Source of the DNA: Fibrobacter sp.
GTDB taxonomy: Bacteria; Fibrobacterota; Fibrobacteria; Fibrobacterales; Fibrobacteraceae
Direction: 5' to 3'
Assembly: GCA_017642335.1 (NCBI GenBank)
Contig: JAGCPF010000009.1
Coordinates: 1 to 64,000 of the forward strand
DNA: 64,000 nt
Below, piece after piece: positions 32,664-42,028 of this stretch. The notes below the pieces were generated by a model. It saw only the letters and a list, made by a program, of their open reading frames with translations, did not search any database and was not told the origin of the DNA. The position numbers were made by a program, and so were the translations under genes. Position 1 is the stretch's first letter. Every line of letters starts with the position of its first letter.

Positions 32664-34064
32664 CTAGAAGCTTATCGAGATTGCTAGATTGCTAGCAAAG
32701 CCGTCTTTGAAAAATTCGAAAGAACGGGTCCCTTCCGGGGTAACTTTTGTTGAGTTACCCGAGGATCTGTAGTCCGTTGTCTTGCGGATGTCCGCTTTCA
32801 GGGGGATGATTTGCGCGGCGCTCCACTCCAGCGAAAGACCGTGCAACTTGTCTTGCGAAAGTTTTTCCAGGATGAGCCCGATGTTTGCGATGAGCCCCGT
32901 ACTTTCGAGTGTCCAGAGTCTCCATTCGCTATCGCGGCGGTACTTGATTAGCGAGGTCGTTTCCGAGACGTTTTCGATTTCGAGATCGTTGTAGGTGTAA
33001 TACCCGTATAGCCCGATTTTAGGAGCAACCCTTGCGTTGCCGACGATATTGAAATGCGGGCTGGCGTAACCCCCGAACGATGCCGCGGCGACGTTGAGGT
33101 CTGCATCGACCCGGTAATTTCTTTGCAGGAACGAGAAGGAGAGCGCTTGTGTGACCGATGCGGGCAGAAGTCGGTTCGGGGCCAGAGTCTCGAAAAAGCG
33201 CTGGTCGTTTCTCTTCATTTTCCCGTAACCGAGAACCCCTTTGGCGTCTATCCCGAAGGATTCGTTTCCCCAGTGGATGTCCGCGTAATGCATTATCGCC
33301 TTCAGCGGCAGGTACATGAATCTCTTGGTACTGTTGTCCCGGTAGGAATTGCCGATGATTTCCGATTTTGCGGAAAGCAGCATGTATTGCAAGTCGATAG
33401 CGCTGTTGTCGAGGCTGTATTTGTAAAGGCTGTTCCAGATGCTTACCTGCGAACTGTCCTTGATGAAGTATTCCTCGTTTTGCTTGACCGGTGTTGTGCT
33501 TATTTGTTCAAGGCTTGTTTGGATATGGTGCCTTTTTGCCTGTACACCGATGACGAAACCCTTGCGGAGGTAGTCGCTTTCCCAGTCCGCCTCGATTTTG
33601 TGAACCTCGTCGGTCTCGTTTTCTGATTCCCAGCGTAATGTCGCCAGGGTAGGGAACCCTCTGCCGAAAAGCGTCCCTGCGTAAAGAGACGAATCGGCGG
33701 TGTGGATTGTCAGGTTCGATGTAATCGAGGGCTCACTGCTTGCGCTTACGGATAGCGAAATGTTCCTGAAGTCGCTTTTGAATCCCGCCGAGCCGAGAAA
33801 TGCACTCCTCTTTATGTAGAGCGTCCAGCTGTCAATCCATTTCACGTTTATGCGGTCGTATCCGATACCGGCAAATACACTGTGGGTGCCGAACTGCACG
33901 GTGTCGGTGGCGATGCATCCCGTCCCGTTTGCCTGCGATGTTTCGCTATTCAGCAAAAAAAGGCCGCCGCAATGGACGAGGCCTTTTGTTCCGCCATGCG
34001 CTAGGGTTGCTGCGCCAAGGCACAGGAGCCCGAGTGTGCATAGCGATTTCTTGATGTTGTTCAC
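32664..34064 (-). CDS. Outer-membrane barrel-like protein, 466 aa, unknown function
   Basis: Signal peptide (SLCTLGLLCLGAATLAHG), then alternating amphipathic strands throughout (FAGIGYDRINVKW, KIGLYGYYTYNDLEIEN) ending in LAISISF with the C-terminal phenylalanine typical of outer-membrane barrels. Encoded just downstream of the 633-residue lipoprotein with a 28-base gap, so probably co-expressed. No family recognised. Confidence 0.72.
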   Translation of the reverse strand: MNNIKKSLCTLGLLCLGAATLAHGGTKGLVHCGGLFLLNSETSQANGTGCIATDTVQFGTHSVFAGIGYDRINVKWIDSWTLYIKRSAFLGSAGFKSDFRNISLSVSASSEPSITSNLTIHTADSSLYAGTLFGRGFPTLATLRWESENETDEVHKIEADWESDYLRKGFVIGVQAKRHHIQTSLEQISTTPVKQNEEYFIKDSSQVSIWNSLYKYSLDNSAIDLQYMLLSAKSEIIGNSYRDNSTKRFMYLPLKAIMHYADIHWGNESFGIDAKGVLGYGKMKRNDQRFFETLAPNRLLPASVTQALSFSFLQRNYRVDADLNVAAASFGGYASPHFNIVGNARVAPKIGLYGYYTYNDLEIENVSETTSLIKYRRDSEWRLWTLESTGLIANIGLILEKLSQDKLHGLSLEWSAAQIIPLKADIRKTTDYRSSGNSTKVTPEGTRSFEFFKDGFASNLAISISF

Positions 34065-34092
34065 GAAGTCCGGTTAGATGTCGAATGGAACC

Positions 34093-35994
34093 TTAATCCT
34101 CGTACTCCTCGTAATCGTCATCATCGTCGTCTCCGAAGATGGCGGGAACGATGTCGTTCCAGAGGATTTCTTCAGTCATGTTGGGGAATACGCCGCCGAG
34201 CGTGATGTCCGGGAAGTAGATGAGCGAGCGGAGATCTTCGAACTTGTAGGACTGCACTTCGCCGTCAACAATTTTTCCGTTGACGAGTTCCTGGATGGTA
34301 ATGGTCTTTTTCCCCTTGGCGTCGGTGAAGTAGAGAATGTTGGGAACTTCGTTTTCGCGGTAGGCGATTGCGTATTCGGCCTTGCCGTTGTTTACCCTAC
34401 ACATGCCTTCGGGGAGAGTTGCGTCGGGAATGGTCCAGTCGGTAGTGGTCGTGGGCTCGTCGCCTTCGACAGTCATGTTCCAGGGATATCCTTCCTGGTA
34501 GCCGCGGACGACAAACTTGATCTTGCAACCGTCGGCGTAGTAACCGATTTCAGCCGAGATGCGCTCGGGATCGTAAATGTCCATATGGATTTTGCCCGAT
34601 GTCTCGTCGGTATCCCACCCGCCAATTTCGTTGTACTCGGCTTCGGGATTGTACTTGTTGTATGATTGTGCGACGAAGCTCTGCATGTATCTTTGTGCGT
34701 AGGCTTGGTATTCGAGATCCTCGGACCAGTAGAAGCCGCCGTCCGGTGTGTTCCAGAGCGACATGTCGTTAACCTCGTGGTAGGGGAGGAACTTGAGGAG
34801 GCCGTCGGTATTCTCGAACCATTTGTAAGGAACGAACTTGATGGTCTTGCCTTCGGTATAGCGGATGTCGAAGCCGGTTCTGAGCTTTTCGCGGATGGTG
34901 CTCAGGGAATCGATGATTTTCTGGGCGTCCTTGGTGCTGAGGTCTGCAAATTCGCCGTTACCCACGACGTAGAGGTCGTTCTCCTGTGTCGCAAGCCCGT
35001 TCTTGGCTTCTTCCAGACCGTACTGGAGTCCGAGCTGCACGTAGGTGATGGCGCTGTCCAGCAAGTTCGGGATGTTGCGGTATTCCGATTTCCAGCTGCT
35101 GTGTATGGACGTCAGCTTGCTGTCTTTGCCGGCGAGCTTGACAAGCTGCTTGATGCCCGCATTTTCGGAATAGTTCCAAGTGCGATCGATGGTTTCGAGG
35201 GAGTCTATCCAGTCGTAGCTGCCGTTGTTGTCGATGTTCAGGTTGATACTGACGATTGCGGTGAGGCTTGCCTTTGCTACGTAGAGGGCGGCAAGTGCAG
35301 GGGCGAATTCGCCACGGTCGAGCTCGACGTCGCGGTCTTTAATTTTGTACGAGCAGATAAAGTTGTCGTCGTTTGCGATGTTGGTCATGAAGCTGATCGC
35401 CGAATCCAGCGAGGGGATGACGCTTGCGATGGCGGACTGCACGTCGCTTACCAGGATGCCGCGGATTTCGTCAGAGGAGTTGATGGTAAAGTCCACGGAG
35501 ATTCTGGATGCGTCTTCGACACTGCCGGAAAGGATGGTTGCCTTCGGCATGCCCTTGCGGGCGTAGATGGTGTCGAGGAGGTCATTGATTTTCTTGTTGT
35601 TCGCGATGTCCGAGACGATGGTGGCGACGTATCCCAACTGGGCTTCGCAGCTGCCGGGGTATTTTTTCAGGATGGTCTGGACGGTCTCCTTGGTCGAGGC
35701 GCTCAGTTCCTGGGCATCGCTCAGGTTGCCTTCGCCGAAGGTGGAGTATATTTCGATGATGCTTTCTTTCGCTTTGAGCATCTTGGCCTTGTCGTCTTCG
35801 TTCGTGATTTCTTCGCAACCGGCAACGACATCAATTTTTGTGTCGACAGGGCTTGCTGCGGATTCGGAGGCTTTCGTGCTGGTCGGGTTGTCTTCGGAGG
35901 CTTTCGTGATGGTCGAGTTGTCTTCGGAGGAGCATCCTGCGAGGAACGCTAGTGAGAAAAGCGAGGCTAGGGTTGCGTGCTTGAAAATATTCAT
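34093..35994 (-). CDS. Large lipoprotein with acidic tail, 633 aa
   Basis: Lipobox LAGC, then a low-complexity spacer with a duplicated TKASEDN/TSTKASES unit (30-base DNA repeat), a helical region with TPR-like character (KKYPGSCEAQLGYVATIVSDI) and a beta-rich C-terminal half. The end is very acidic (GDDDDDDYEEYED), which could bind metal or cationic polymers. An AGGAGACC ribosome site precedes the ATG. Function unknown; it shares direction with the barrel gene downstream. Confidence 0.8.
   Translation of the reverse strand: MNIFKHATLASLFSLAFLAGCSSEDNSTITKASEDNPTSTKASESAASPVDTKIDVVAGCEEITNEDDKAKMLKAKESIIEIYSTFGEGNLSDAQELSASTKETVQTILKKYPGSCEAQLGYVATIVSDIANNKKINDLLDTIYARKGMPKATILSGSVEDASRISVDFTINSSDEIRGILVSDVQSAIASVIPSLDSAISFMTNIANDDNFICSYKIKDRDVELDRGEFAPALAALYVAKASLTAIVSINLNIDNNGSYDWIDSLETIDRTWNYSENAGIKQLVKLAGKDSKLTSIHSSWKSEYRNIPNLLDSAITYVQLGLQYGLEEAKNGLATQENDLYVVGNGEFADLSTKDAQKIIDSLSTIREKLRTGFDIRYTEGKTIKFVPYKWFENTDGLLKFLPYHEVNDMSLWNTPDGGFYWSEDLEYQAYAQRYMQSFVAQSYNKYNPEAEYNEIGGWDTDETSGKIHMDIYDPERISAEIGYYADGCKIKFVVRGYQEGYPWNMTVEGDEPTTTTDWTIPDATLPEGMCRVNNGKAEYAIAYRENEVPNILYFTDAKGKKTITIQELVNGKIVDGEVQSYKFEDLRSLIYFPDITLGGVFPNMTEEILWNDIVPAIFGDDDDDDYEEYED
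35863..35930. repeat. 30-base tandem repeat in the lipoprotein spacer
   Basis: Units at 35863-35892 and 35893-35922 plus eight more bases, differing at few positions; ten codons per unit, so length changes keep frame. Confidence 0.8.
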
Positions 35995-36079
35995 TAGAAG
36001 GTCTCCTTTTTTTTACAAAAGGATAAAATAATAAAATTTGCTTTTAAAGGGGGTAGGGAATAAAAAAGGTGAAAAAATA

Positions 36080-36099
36080 GGCAAAAAGCCTTTTTTGCC
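36080..36099 (-). terminator. Intrinsic terminator after the flippase-like gene
   Basis: GGCAAAAA pairs with TTTTTTGCC around a three-base loop; on the minus strand it is followed by TATTTTTTC. It closes the glycan cluster 36141-40088. Confidence 0.75.
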
Positions 36100-36140
36100 C
36101 GAAATCTGAAAAAAAGGTATTCCGTATTGGATGATAATCC

Positions 36141-37094
36141 TTATTGAGCGCTATTTCGTTTCCCGATGATGGCGAATACGAATGCCCCCTGAGCCGCCTG
36201 GAATAGCATGGGGATATATCCAATAAGCGCTGCCGCAAGGACAATGTCAGCGGGAATTCCGAGCAGGCCCGTAAACAGACTCACGTTCACGCCTTCGCGG
36301 ATGCCGATGCCGTTTATCGAAATCGGCAACATCGAGACGGTGATGGTGATGGTCATGAAGACGGTAATAGTCGCGAGGTCCACGGGGACGCCCACTGCCT
36401 GGAAATAGGCGTAGTGGATGGCGATGGACGAAATCTGTAGCCAGATGGAATCGAGGCCCGAAAGCAGGAAGGATTTTTTGTAGCCGCGGTAAATGGAGAA
36501 GGCGTCTTGCAACTTGAGCAGGAACGGCACCTTGGCGGTAAGCTTTGCAGGGAGTTTTATCTTGTCGGAGAAAAGCCCCCCGACAATCACGAGGACGGAG
36601 ACGAGCGCGACGGCGCTGACGGCTCCGGTGTAGATGGTCGGGATGTCGTAACGCGCCACGACGAAGGGGAGCGTTGCAAAGAAGCAGAGGAACATGGCGA
36701 GGAGGCCCATGACGCGCGATATGGCGACGGCCGCGACCGAGTTGGCGATGTTCCCGAACCGCTTGCCGAAAGCGATGGTCTTGACGGCGTCACCGCCGAA
36801 CCCGCTCGGGAGCAGGTTGTTGAAAAAGTACCCGAGGGCTATATAGGCGTAGAACGTGCGGAGCTTGATTTTCTTGCCTTCTTCGAGCAAGAGACTGCGC
36901 CAGCGGTTCGCCTGGATGGCCATGCTGAATACGGTGCAGAACAGGATGAGCAAAATCCATGGCAATGCCTGTGCGGTCCAGTGCTTGCATACCTCGGCAA
37001 ATGGGACTTTCCAGAAGATATAGGCGAGACCGCCGACGCTGATGGCGACCTTCAACAAGTTGGAAAGAATCTTTTTTGCCGAGCCCTGCTGCAT
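36141..37094 (-). CDS. UPF0104/YbhN flippase-like membrane protein
   Basis: The 317-residue protein has about seven or eight membrane segments and the family marks NNLLPSGFGGDAVK and SINGIGIREG, as in the lysylphosphatidylglycerol-synthase transmembrane family (AglD/YbhN). Such proteins are thought to flip or transfer lipid-linked groups. Placement after a GT4, rmd and gmd points to a role in surface-glycan export, which is inference. The last gene of that run. Confidence 0.85.
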   Translation of the reverse strand: MQQGSAKKILSNLLKVAISVGGLAYIFWKVPFAEVCKHWTAQALPWILLILFCTVFSMAIQANRWRSLLLEEGKKIKLRTFYAYIALGYFFNNLLPSGFGGDAVKTIAFGKRFGNIANSVAAVAISRVMGLLAMFLCFFATLPFVVARYDIPTIYTGAVSAVALVSVLVIVGGLFSDKIKLPAKLTAKVPFLLKLQDAFSIYRGYKKSFLLSGLDSIWLQISSIAIHYAYFQAVGVPVDLATITVFMTITITVSMLPISINGIGIREGVNVSLFTGLLGIPADIVLAAALIGYIPMLFQAAQGAFVFAIIGKRNSAQ

Positions 37095-37103
37095 TCTGTC
37101 CCT

Positions 37104-38192
37104 TTACTTCGCGGCAAGTTCCGTGGCGATTTCACGGATTTGCTTTGCGCTGTTTTCCCATGTAAACTTGCTTACCCAGGCGTCAATCTCTTTGTCGTAT
37201 TTTCCCTTGTCGTCGATGGATCTTTCCAAGGTGCGCGCGATGCTTTCGGGATTCTTCGGGTCAAAGTATTTTGCCACGTCGCCGCCGACTTCGGGGAGCG
37301 AGGAAACGTGGGAGCAAGCCACGGGCGTGCCGCAGGCGAATGCCTCGAGCACCGGGAGCCCGAATCCTTCGTACAGCGATGGCAGTACGAAAAGGTCGGC
37401 AAGGTTGTAGAAGTTCACCAGGTCTTCCTGGCTCACCATGCCTGCGTGGATGGTGAGTTCTTCGATTCCCAAATCCTTTTCGCGGGTGTCCTGCGTACGC
37501 CCGTCGAATGCCTTGCCGACAAGAACGAGCCTGCAGTCTTCGCGGCCCTGCATGCGGGCAAAACCTTCCAGGAGCTTGTTCAGATTCTTGTGGGGGAGCA
37601 GGTTTCCGACGTAAAGCAGGATTTTCTTGTCGCGGGGAATGTCGTACTTTTTGTACAGGTAGTCCACTTCTTCGCGGCTCTTACGGACAAATTCCTTGCC
37701 GACACCTAGCGGGACGACGGTCATCTTGCTTGCATCCGCCTTGTAAAAACGGATCAGGTCGTTCTTTGTGCTTTCGGAATCGGTCATGATGTGGTTCGCG
37801 CGTTTGCAGACGAACCAGAAGATGAACTTGAAATACAGGTGTACAATCTTGGACGGCAGGAATTCCGGGTAGACCAGATGGGTGAGGTCATGGATGGTCA
37901 CCATCATCTTGCCGCGGTAGAACAGCGGTACGTTGCAGTGCGGAATGTGCAGAATGTCGGGCTTTGCCTTGCGCAGTTTGCAGTACGGGAACTTTAGTTG
38001 TTCTTTATAGCCGTAGATGCCACTGATGAAGGGAATTTGCGCCGGGACGCAGTCCTTGTATTCTTCAAGGTCTTTCGGGTCGCCAAGCGCTACGCTGTAG
38101 CCCACGTCCTTGAGCCAATGCTGAATGCAGGTGCCGATTCCGGACCGGCTCACCATGCGGGCGTCAATTGCAATTTTGGGCGTCGATTTCAT
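37104..38192 (-). CDS. GT4 family glycosyltransferase, 362 aa
   Basis: Retaining GT-B enzyme. LLYVGNLLPHKNLNKLL, then LADLFVLPSLYEGFGLPVLEAFACGTPVACS with the E-x7-E motif, is typical of mannosyl/rhamnosyl GT4 transferases. It starts with MKSTPKIAIDARM; this ATG (38192) lies 29 bases inside the upstream rmd gene, implying coupling. With gmd and rmd beside it, the donor is probably GDP-rhamnose or GDP-mannose (inference). Confidence 0.88.
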   Translation of the reverse strand: MKSTPKIAIDARMVSRSGIGTCIQHWLKDVGYSVALGDPKDLEEYKDCVPAQIPFISGIYGYKEQLKFPYCKLRKAKPDILHIPHCNVPLFYRGKMMVTIHDLTHLVYPEFLPSKIVHLYFKFIFWFVCKRANHIMTDSESTKNDLIRFYKADASKMTVVPLGVGKEFVRKSREEVDYLYKKYDIPRDKKILLYVGNLLPHKNLNKLLEGFARMQGREDCRLVLVGKAFDGRTQDTREKDLGIEELTIHAGMVSQEDLVNFYNLADLFVLPSLYEGFGLPVLEAFACGTPVACSHVSSLPEVGGDVAKYFDPKNPESIARTLERSIDDKGKYDKEIDAWVSKFTWENSAKQIREIATELAAK

Positions 38193-39069
38193 GGTCGAAC
38201 ATCCATTTGAGAGTTTCTTCGATTCGTGTACCATTCCAGTAGCCGCATTTCACGATGCGCGAGTTGTCGCAGCACTGGTAGGGAATGTCTACGGGGCGCA
38301 TTTTTTCGGGATCCTGGATGGCTTCGATCTTGACGGATGCAAAACCGATGATGGTATCCAGGAGGTCGCCGACCTTGTGTGCGATTCCGGAACCGACGTT
38401 GTAAACGTCGTACTCCGTTTTGTTTTCCAGCAGCATGCGGTAGACGTGCACCACGTCGCGCACGTCCGAGAAATCCCGCCAGGCGCTGAGGTTCCCGACC
38501 TTGATGGTGCCGGGCTGCCCGCTCTTTTCGATATCGGCAATCTGCTTCACGAAGCTCGGGAGGGCGAATGTCGTCTTCTGCCCGACGCCCGTATGGTTGA
38601 AAGAGCGCGTGCAAACGATTTCCATTCCGTGCTTCTTGCGGTAAAGTTCCGCGAAATTTTCCTGTGCGATTTTAGAGATGCCGTAAGGACTGCTGGCCTC
38701 GCGTTCGCTGGATTCGCTGAGCGCGACGTTCATTTCGGCGGTCTGCGCGTATTCCTCGGCGCTTCCGATAAGGAGCGTCTTCGCCTGTGGTGCATGCTTG
38801 ACAATGGCGTCGAGCAAGTTGATGGTGCCGACGACGTTGACCTGTATCGTTGATACCGGGTCTTTCCAGGAAGCGCCCACGGAACTGATGGCGGCGAGAT
38901 TAACCACGTAATCGGGTTTTGCCTTTTCCAGGAGGGAATCGACGCCTTCGCGGTCCAGGAGGTTCACTTCGGGGATGTCGACTGCGGTCACCTTGTGCCC
39001 TGCGGCTTCTAGTTCCCTTACCAGGTAGCCACCGACAAAACCGCTTGCCCCGATGACTAGAGTTTTCAT
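38164..39069 (-). CDS. rmd: GDP-4-keto-6-deoxymannose reductase-like SDR
   Basis: Extended SDR of 301 residues with the NAD(P) motif GASGFVGGYL, YGISK as YxxxK and RSFNHTGVGQ and SAWRDFSDVRDVV, characteristic of Rmd enzymes that reduce the Gmd product to GDP-D-rhamnose. Coupled to gmd by TAATG and followed by a GT4 gene. A fucose-type product would need an epimerase-reductase, which this does not resemble. Confidence 0.85.
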   Translation of the reverse strand: MKTLVIGASGFVGGYLVRELEAAGHKVTAVDIPEVNLLDREGVDSLLEKAKPDYVVNLAAISSVGASWKDPVSTIQVNVVGTINLLDAIVKHAPQAKTLLIGSAEEYAQTAEMNVALSESSEREASSPYGISKIAQENFAELYRKKHGMEIVCTRSFNHTGVGQKTTFALPSFVKQIADIEKSGQPGTIKVGNLSAWRDFSDVRDVVHVYRMLLENKTEYDVYNVGSGIAHKVGDLLDTIIGFASVKIEAIQDPEKMRPVDIPYQCCDNSRIVKCGYWNGTRIEETLKWMFDHEIDAQNCN

Positions 39070-40088
39070 TAAATCTTGCCTTCAGCGAGGAGTTTCATGT
39101 CGCTTTCGACCATGCGCTGTACCAACTGTTCGTAGCTGATTTCGGGTTCCCAGCCAAGGACCTTCTTTGCCTTGGCTGCATCGCCGATGAGCAGGTCTAC
39201 TTCGGCAGGGCGGAAGAATTGCGGGTTCACCTTCACGACAACCTTGTCCGTACCCTTGAGGGTGGCGTATTCCTTTTCGCCCTCGCCGTGGAATTCGATT
39301 TCCATGCCGGCGGCCTTGAATGCGAGGTAGACGAATTCGCGGACTTTGTGCGTCTTGCCCGTGGCGATGACGAAGTCGTCGGCCTTGTCCTGCTGCAGCA
39401 TGAGCCACATGGCGCGGACATAGTCGGCGCTGTGGCCCCAGTCGCGGCTGGCGTCCATGTTGCCGAGTTCCAGCACGTCCTGCTTGCCGGCTTTGATCTT
39501 GGCAACGGCAATCGTGATTTTGCGGGTTACGAATTCGGCGCCGCGGCGTTCCGATTCATGGTTGAACAGAATGCCGGAGCATGCGAACATGCCGTAGCTT
39601 TCGCGGTAGTTCTTGGTAATCCAGTGGCCATAAAGCTTAGAAACGCCGTAAGGGCTGCGCGGGTAGAAAGGGGTCTCTTCGTTTTGCGGAATGGCTTGTA
39701 CCTTGCCGAACATTTCGCTGGTGCTAGCTTGGTACACGCGGGTGTCGGGCTTGCAGAGCCTGACCGCTTCCAAAAGTTTGGTCACACCGATGGCATTGAT
39801 GTCTGCCGTAGAAAGCGGGGTTTCCCATGACGTCGTGACGAAGGACTGGGCGGCGAGGTTGTAAATCTCGTCGGGTTTGGATATTTCCATGGCTCGGATG
39901 AGGGACGCGGAGTCCGTCATGTCTCCGAAAATAAAGGTGACTTTGCCCTTGAGGTGTTCGGCGTTGTTGAAGTCCAGTTTGCTCTTTCGGCGGACAAGTC
40001 CGTAGACTTCGTAGCCTTTTCCCAGGAGAAATTCTGCTAGATAGGAACCGTCCTGGCCTGTAATACCTGTAATAAGTGCACGTTTCAT
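39069..40088 (-). CDS. gmd: GDP-mannose 4,6-dehydratase
   Basis: Makes GDP-4-keto-6-deoxymannose. The 339-residue product starts [21 protein letters not shown] and has [33 protein letters not shown] and [11 protein letters not shown], all diagnostic for Gmd. The ATG at 40088 is preferred to a longer start since a TATCTTTT box ends five bases before it. First gene of the glycan run and divergent from the LamG lipoprotein. Confidence 0.96.
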   Translation of the reverse strand: MKRALITGITGQDGSYLAEFLLGKGYEVYGLVRRKSKLDFNNAEHLKGKVTFIFGDMTDSASLIRAMEISKPDEIYNLAAQSFVTTSWETPLSTADINAIGVTKLLEAVRLCKPDTRVYQASTSEMFGKVQAIPQNEETPFYPRSPYGVSKLYGHWITKNYRESYGMFACSGILFNHESERRGAEFVTRKITIAVAKIKAGKQDVLELGNMDASRDWGHSADYVRAMWLMLQQDKADDFVIATGKTHKVREFVYLAFKAAGMEIEFHGEGEKEYATLKGTDKVVVKVNPQFFRPAEVDLLIGDAAKAKKVLGWEPEISYEQLVQRMVESDMKLLAEGKI

Positions 40089-40093
40089 ATGGA

Positions 40094-40101
40094 AAAAGAT
40101 A
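40094..40101 (-). promoter_or_regulatory. -7 box of gmd, leaderless start predicted
   Basis: TATCTTTT, five bases before the gmd ATG. Confidence 0.45.
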
Positions 40102-40141
40102 CATTTTTTTTCCACTTCGTATTATTCCCTGAAAAAAAGGA

Positions 40142-40149
40142 TATATTTA
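40142..40149 (+). promoter_or_regulatory. -7 box of the LamG lipoprotein gene
   Basis: TATATTTA, 32 bases before the ATG at 40182, which has AAGGAG at normal spacing. Confidence 0.45.
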
Positions 40150-40181
40150 TCTGTAATCAAGGGAGAGGTGAAGGAGAAAAA

Positions 40182-41927
40182 ATGAATCAAAAAATTCTTT
40201 GTGGCCTTGTTTTGGGCTCATTTGCATTTTTTGCTTGTAGTTCCAATGATTCTACGGGTGGGACTGATCAGACATTGGAACGTTTCAACAATTCAAATAC
40301 ATCCTTGTGGCGTACGCTAGCCGAAGAGGGCGTGCCGGAGTATTTTGAGACCGCCGCCGAAGAAGGTCGGTTTGCTATTAGTTCTTCGGCTCCTTCGAAG
40401 GGCCGCTGCAAGGCTCCTGCCTTGAAAATGGACGACAATACCCGCTATTTCGATGAGCTGGAAACGATTTACCTGGAAGGCGAATTGGTGGATGGTGTCT
40501 GCGGGAAGGCACTCCTGTTGAAGGATGGGGAAGTGGCCCCGCTCGGAGTTAACCTGATTGATTCCATGAAAGCCGGAACGGTGGAATTCTGGTTCCGTCC
40601 GGGAGAAGACTTCTACGATGTCTCGGCACGAACCCTTTTGGGTAACGACGGTGCCCGTGTGCATTTCTTCTACAAGAATGGAGAACTCTTTTTCCAGAAG
40701 AACCATGCCGACATCCATTACTTTGTGAATGGCGCAGTCACGTTTGAAAATGACTGGAATTTGGTTGCCGGCCAGTGGGGCGACGGCTACATGAGCTTGT
40801 GGGTGAATGGCAAGCTGGTTGCCCGTATGAAACATGAGCCCGGCTATGTGCCCGCTATGCGCAACAAGCCTTTCGAAAACCTTCTCGTCATCGGCTTCAA
40901 GTCTTATTGCTGCATGGAAGGTCCCGGCCAGTACGAAGGCATGACGACTTCCGGTGCGTTTGACCAGTTCCGTATATCGAACATTCCTCGCTATAGTATG
41001 GAAAATGTCGATGATAGTGAAGAAGTTGTCGTAGAAACGGATACTTTGGATTGTCCCCCTCCTACGGAAGCTCCTTTGGATGACGATTCTGTTGATGTGA
41101 ATGTAGATACGGTTAGCGTTGTTCCTCAGGATTCGACTGCTTTGACAGATGCAGATACGTCTGCTACTAGCCCTGAAGATTCCACGGTTTTGGTGGATGA
41201 GGATTCCTCTGCAACGGACTCCTCGGTTTCCTTGTGGCAAAACTTTGATTTCTTGGGCGTCGCGGGTTATTTCAATAATGCGGTGGCTCCGGTAGCTTCG
41301 ACCTATCCGGGCAGGTGCGAATCTCCCGCTCTTGTAATGGATGATAATACTTTGTTTATGGATGAATTGGAAACAATTTATCTAGAAGGTGAATTGGTGG
41401 ATGGCGTCTGCGGAAAGGCTGTTTCGCTGAAAGACGGAGAGGTTGCTCCGCTTGGCATCAATATGATTGAATCCATGGACGCAGGCACGGTAGAATTCTG
41501 GTTCCGTCCCGGTAGTGATTTTACCAACAAGCCGGCAAGAACCATTCTTGGAAACGACGGCTCCCGAGTCCAGTTCCTGTATCAGGACGGTCAGTTGGTT
41601 TTCCAGAAGAACCATGCTGACATCCATTACTTTGTCCGCGGTGAAGCGGTTCTCGATAGTGGCTGGAACTTAATCGCCGGTCAGTGGGGTGACGGTTACA
41701 TGAGCGTTTGGCTGAATGGTAAAAAAGTTGCCAGTGTTCAGCACGCTGAAGGCTATGTTCCGGCCAATCGTGGTAAACATTTCGAAAACCTGCTCGTGAT
41801 TGGCTACAAGTCCTATTGCTGCATGGAAGGTGTCGGACTTTCCGAAGCCCTGACGACATCGGGTGCATACGACCAGCTCAGGATTTCGAATATTCCGCGT
41901 TACGAGACGGTTGTGGATTCCCTTTAG
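40182..41927 (+). CDS. Lipoprotein with two duplicated LamG/concanavalin-like domains
   Basis: Lipobox FFAC then SSNDSTGG spacer. Two domains of about 205 residues, at roughly 75-280 and 375-575, are near copies: each has LETIYLEGELVDGVCGKA, AGTVEFWFRPG, FQKNHADIHYFV, AGQWGDGYMS and FENLLVIG(F/Y)KSYCCMEG. The fold pattern is a LamG jelly roll, which usually binds carbohydrate. A Thr/Asp/Ser linker joins them. Probably displayed at the cell surface; the ligand is unknown. Followed by a clear terminator. Confidence 0.85.
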   Translation: MNQKILCGLVLGSFAFFACSSNDSTGGTDQTLERFNNSNTSLWRTLAEEGVPEYFETAAEEGRFAISSSAPSKGRCKAPALKMDDNTRYFDELETIYLEGELVDGVCGKALLLKDGEVAPLGVNLIDSMKAGTVEFWFRPGEDFYDVSARTLLGNDGARVHFFYKNGELFFQKNHADIHYFVNGAVTFENDWNLVAGQWGDGYMSLWVNGKLVARMKHEPGYVPAMRNKPFENLLVIGFKSYCCMEGPGQYEGMTTSGAFDQFRISNIPRYSMENVDDSEEVVVETDTLDCPPPTEAPLDDDSVDVNVDTVSVVPQDSTALTDADTSATSPEDSTVLVDEDSSATDSSVSLWQNFDFLGVAGYFNNAVAPVASTYPGRCESPALVMDDNTLFMDELETIYLEGELVDGVCGKAVSLKDGEVAPLGINMIESMDAGTVEFWFRPGSDFTNKPARTILGNDGSRVQFLYQDGQLVFQKNHADIHYFVRGEAVLDSGWNLIAGQWGDGYMSVWLNGKKVASVQHAEGYVPANRGKHFENLLVIGYKSYCCMEGVGLSEALTTSGAYDQLRISNIPRYETVVDSL

Positions 41928-41955
41928 TTTTTTGCGAAAAAATCGGTTTTCAAGA

Positions 41956-41980
41956 AGCTCCCCTTGGAGGGGGCTTTTTT
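41956..41980 (+). terminator. Intrinsic terminator after the LamG lipoprotein
   Basis: Seven-pair stem AGCTCCC/GGGGGCT with TTGG in the loop and six T. Confidence 0.8.
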
Positions 41981-42016
41981 AATTTGATGCTTCTTTAAGG
42001 CCTTGGGTTCCTTTAC

Positions 42017-42024
42017 TAAATTGG
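42017..42024 (+). promoter_or_regulatory. -7 box of dnaE, leaderless start predicted
   Basis: TAAATTGG, near match to TAnnTTTG, four bases before the ATG at 42029. Confidence 0.4.
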
Positions 42025-42028
42025 GGGC

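Noticed and set aside
34666..35952. 428-codon open frame opposite the large lipoprotein gene
   Set aside because: The composition (Val/Asp/Gly/Phe rich) is that of an antisense shadow; the minus-strand gene has a lipobox and ribosome site.
36507..37709. 400-codon frame opposite the flippase-like and GT4 genes
   Set aside because: It spans two real genes and their junction and has no motif.
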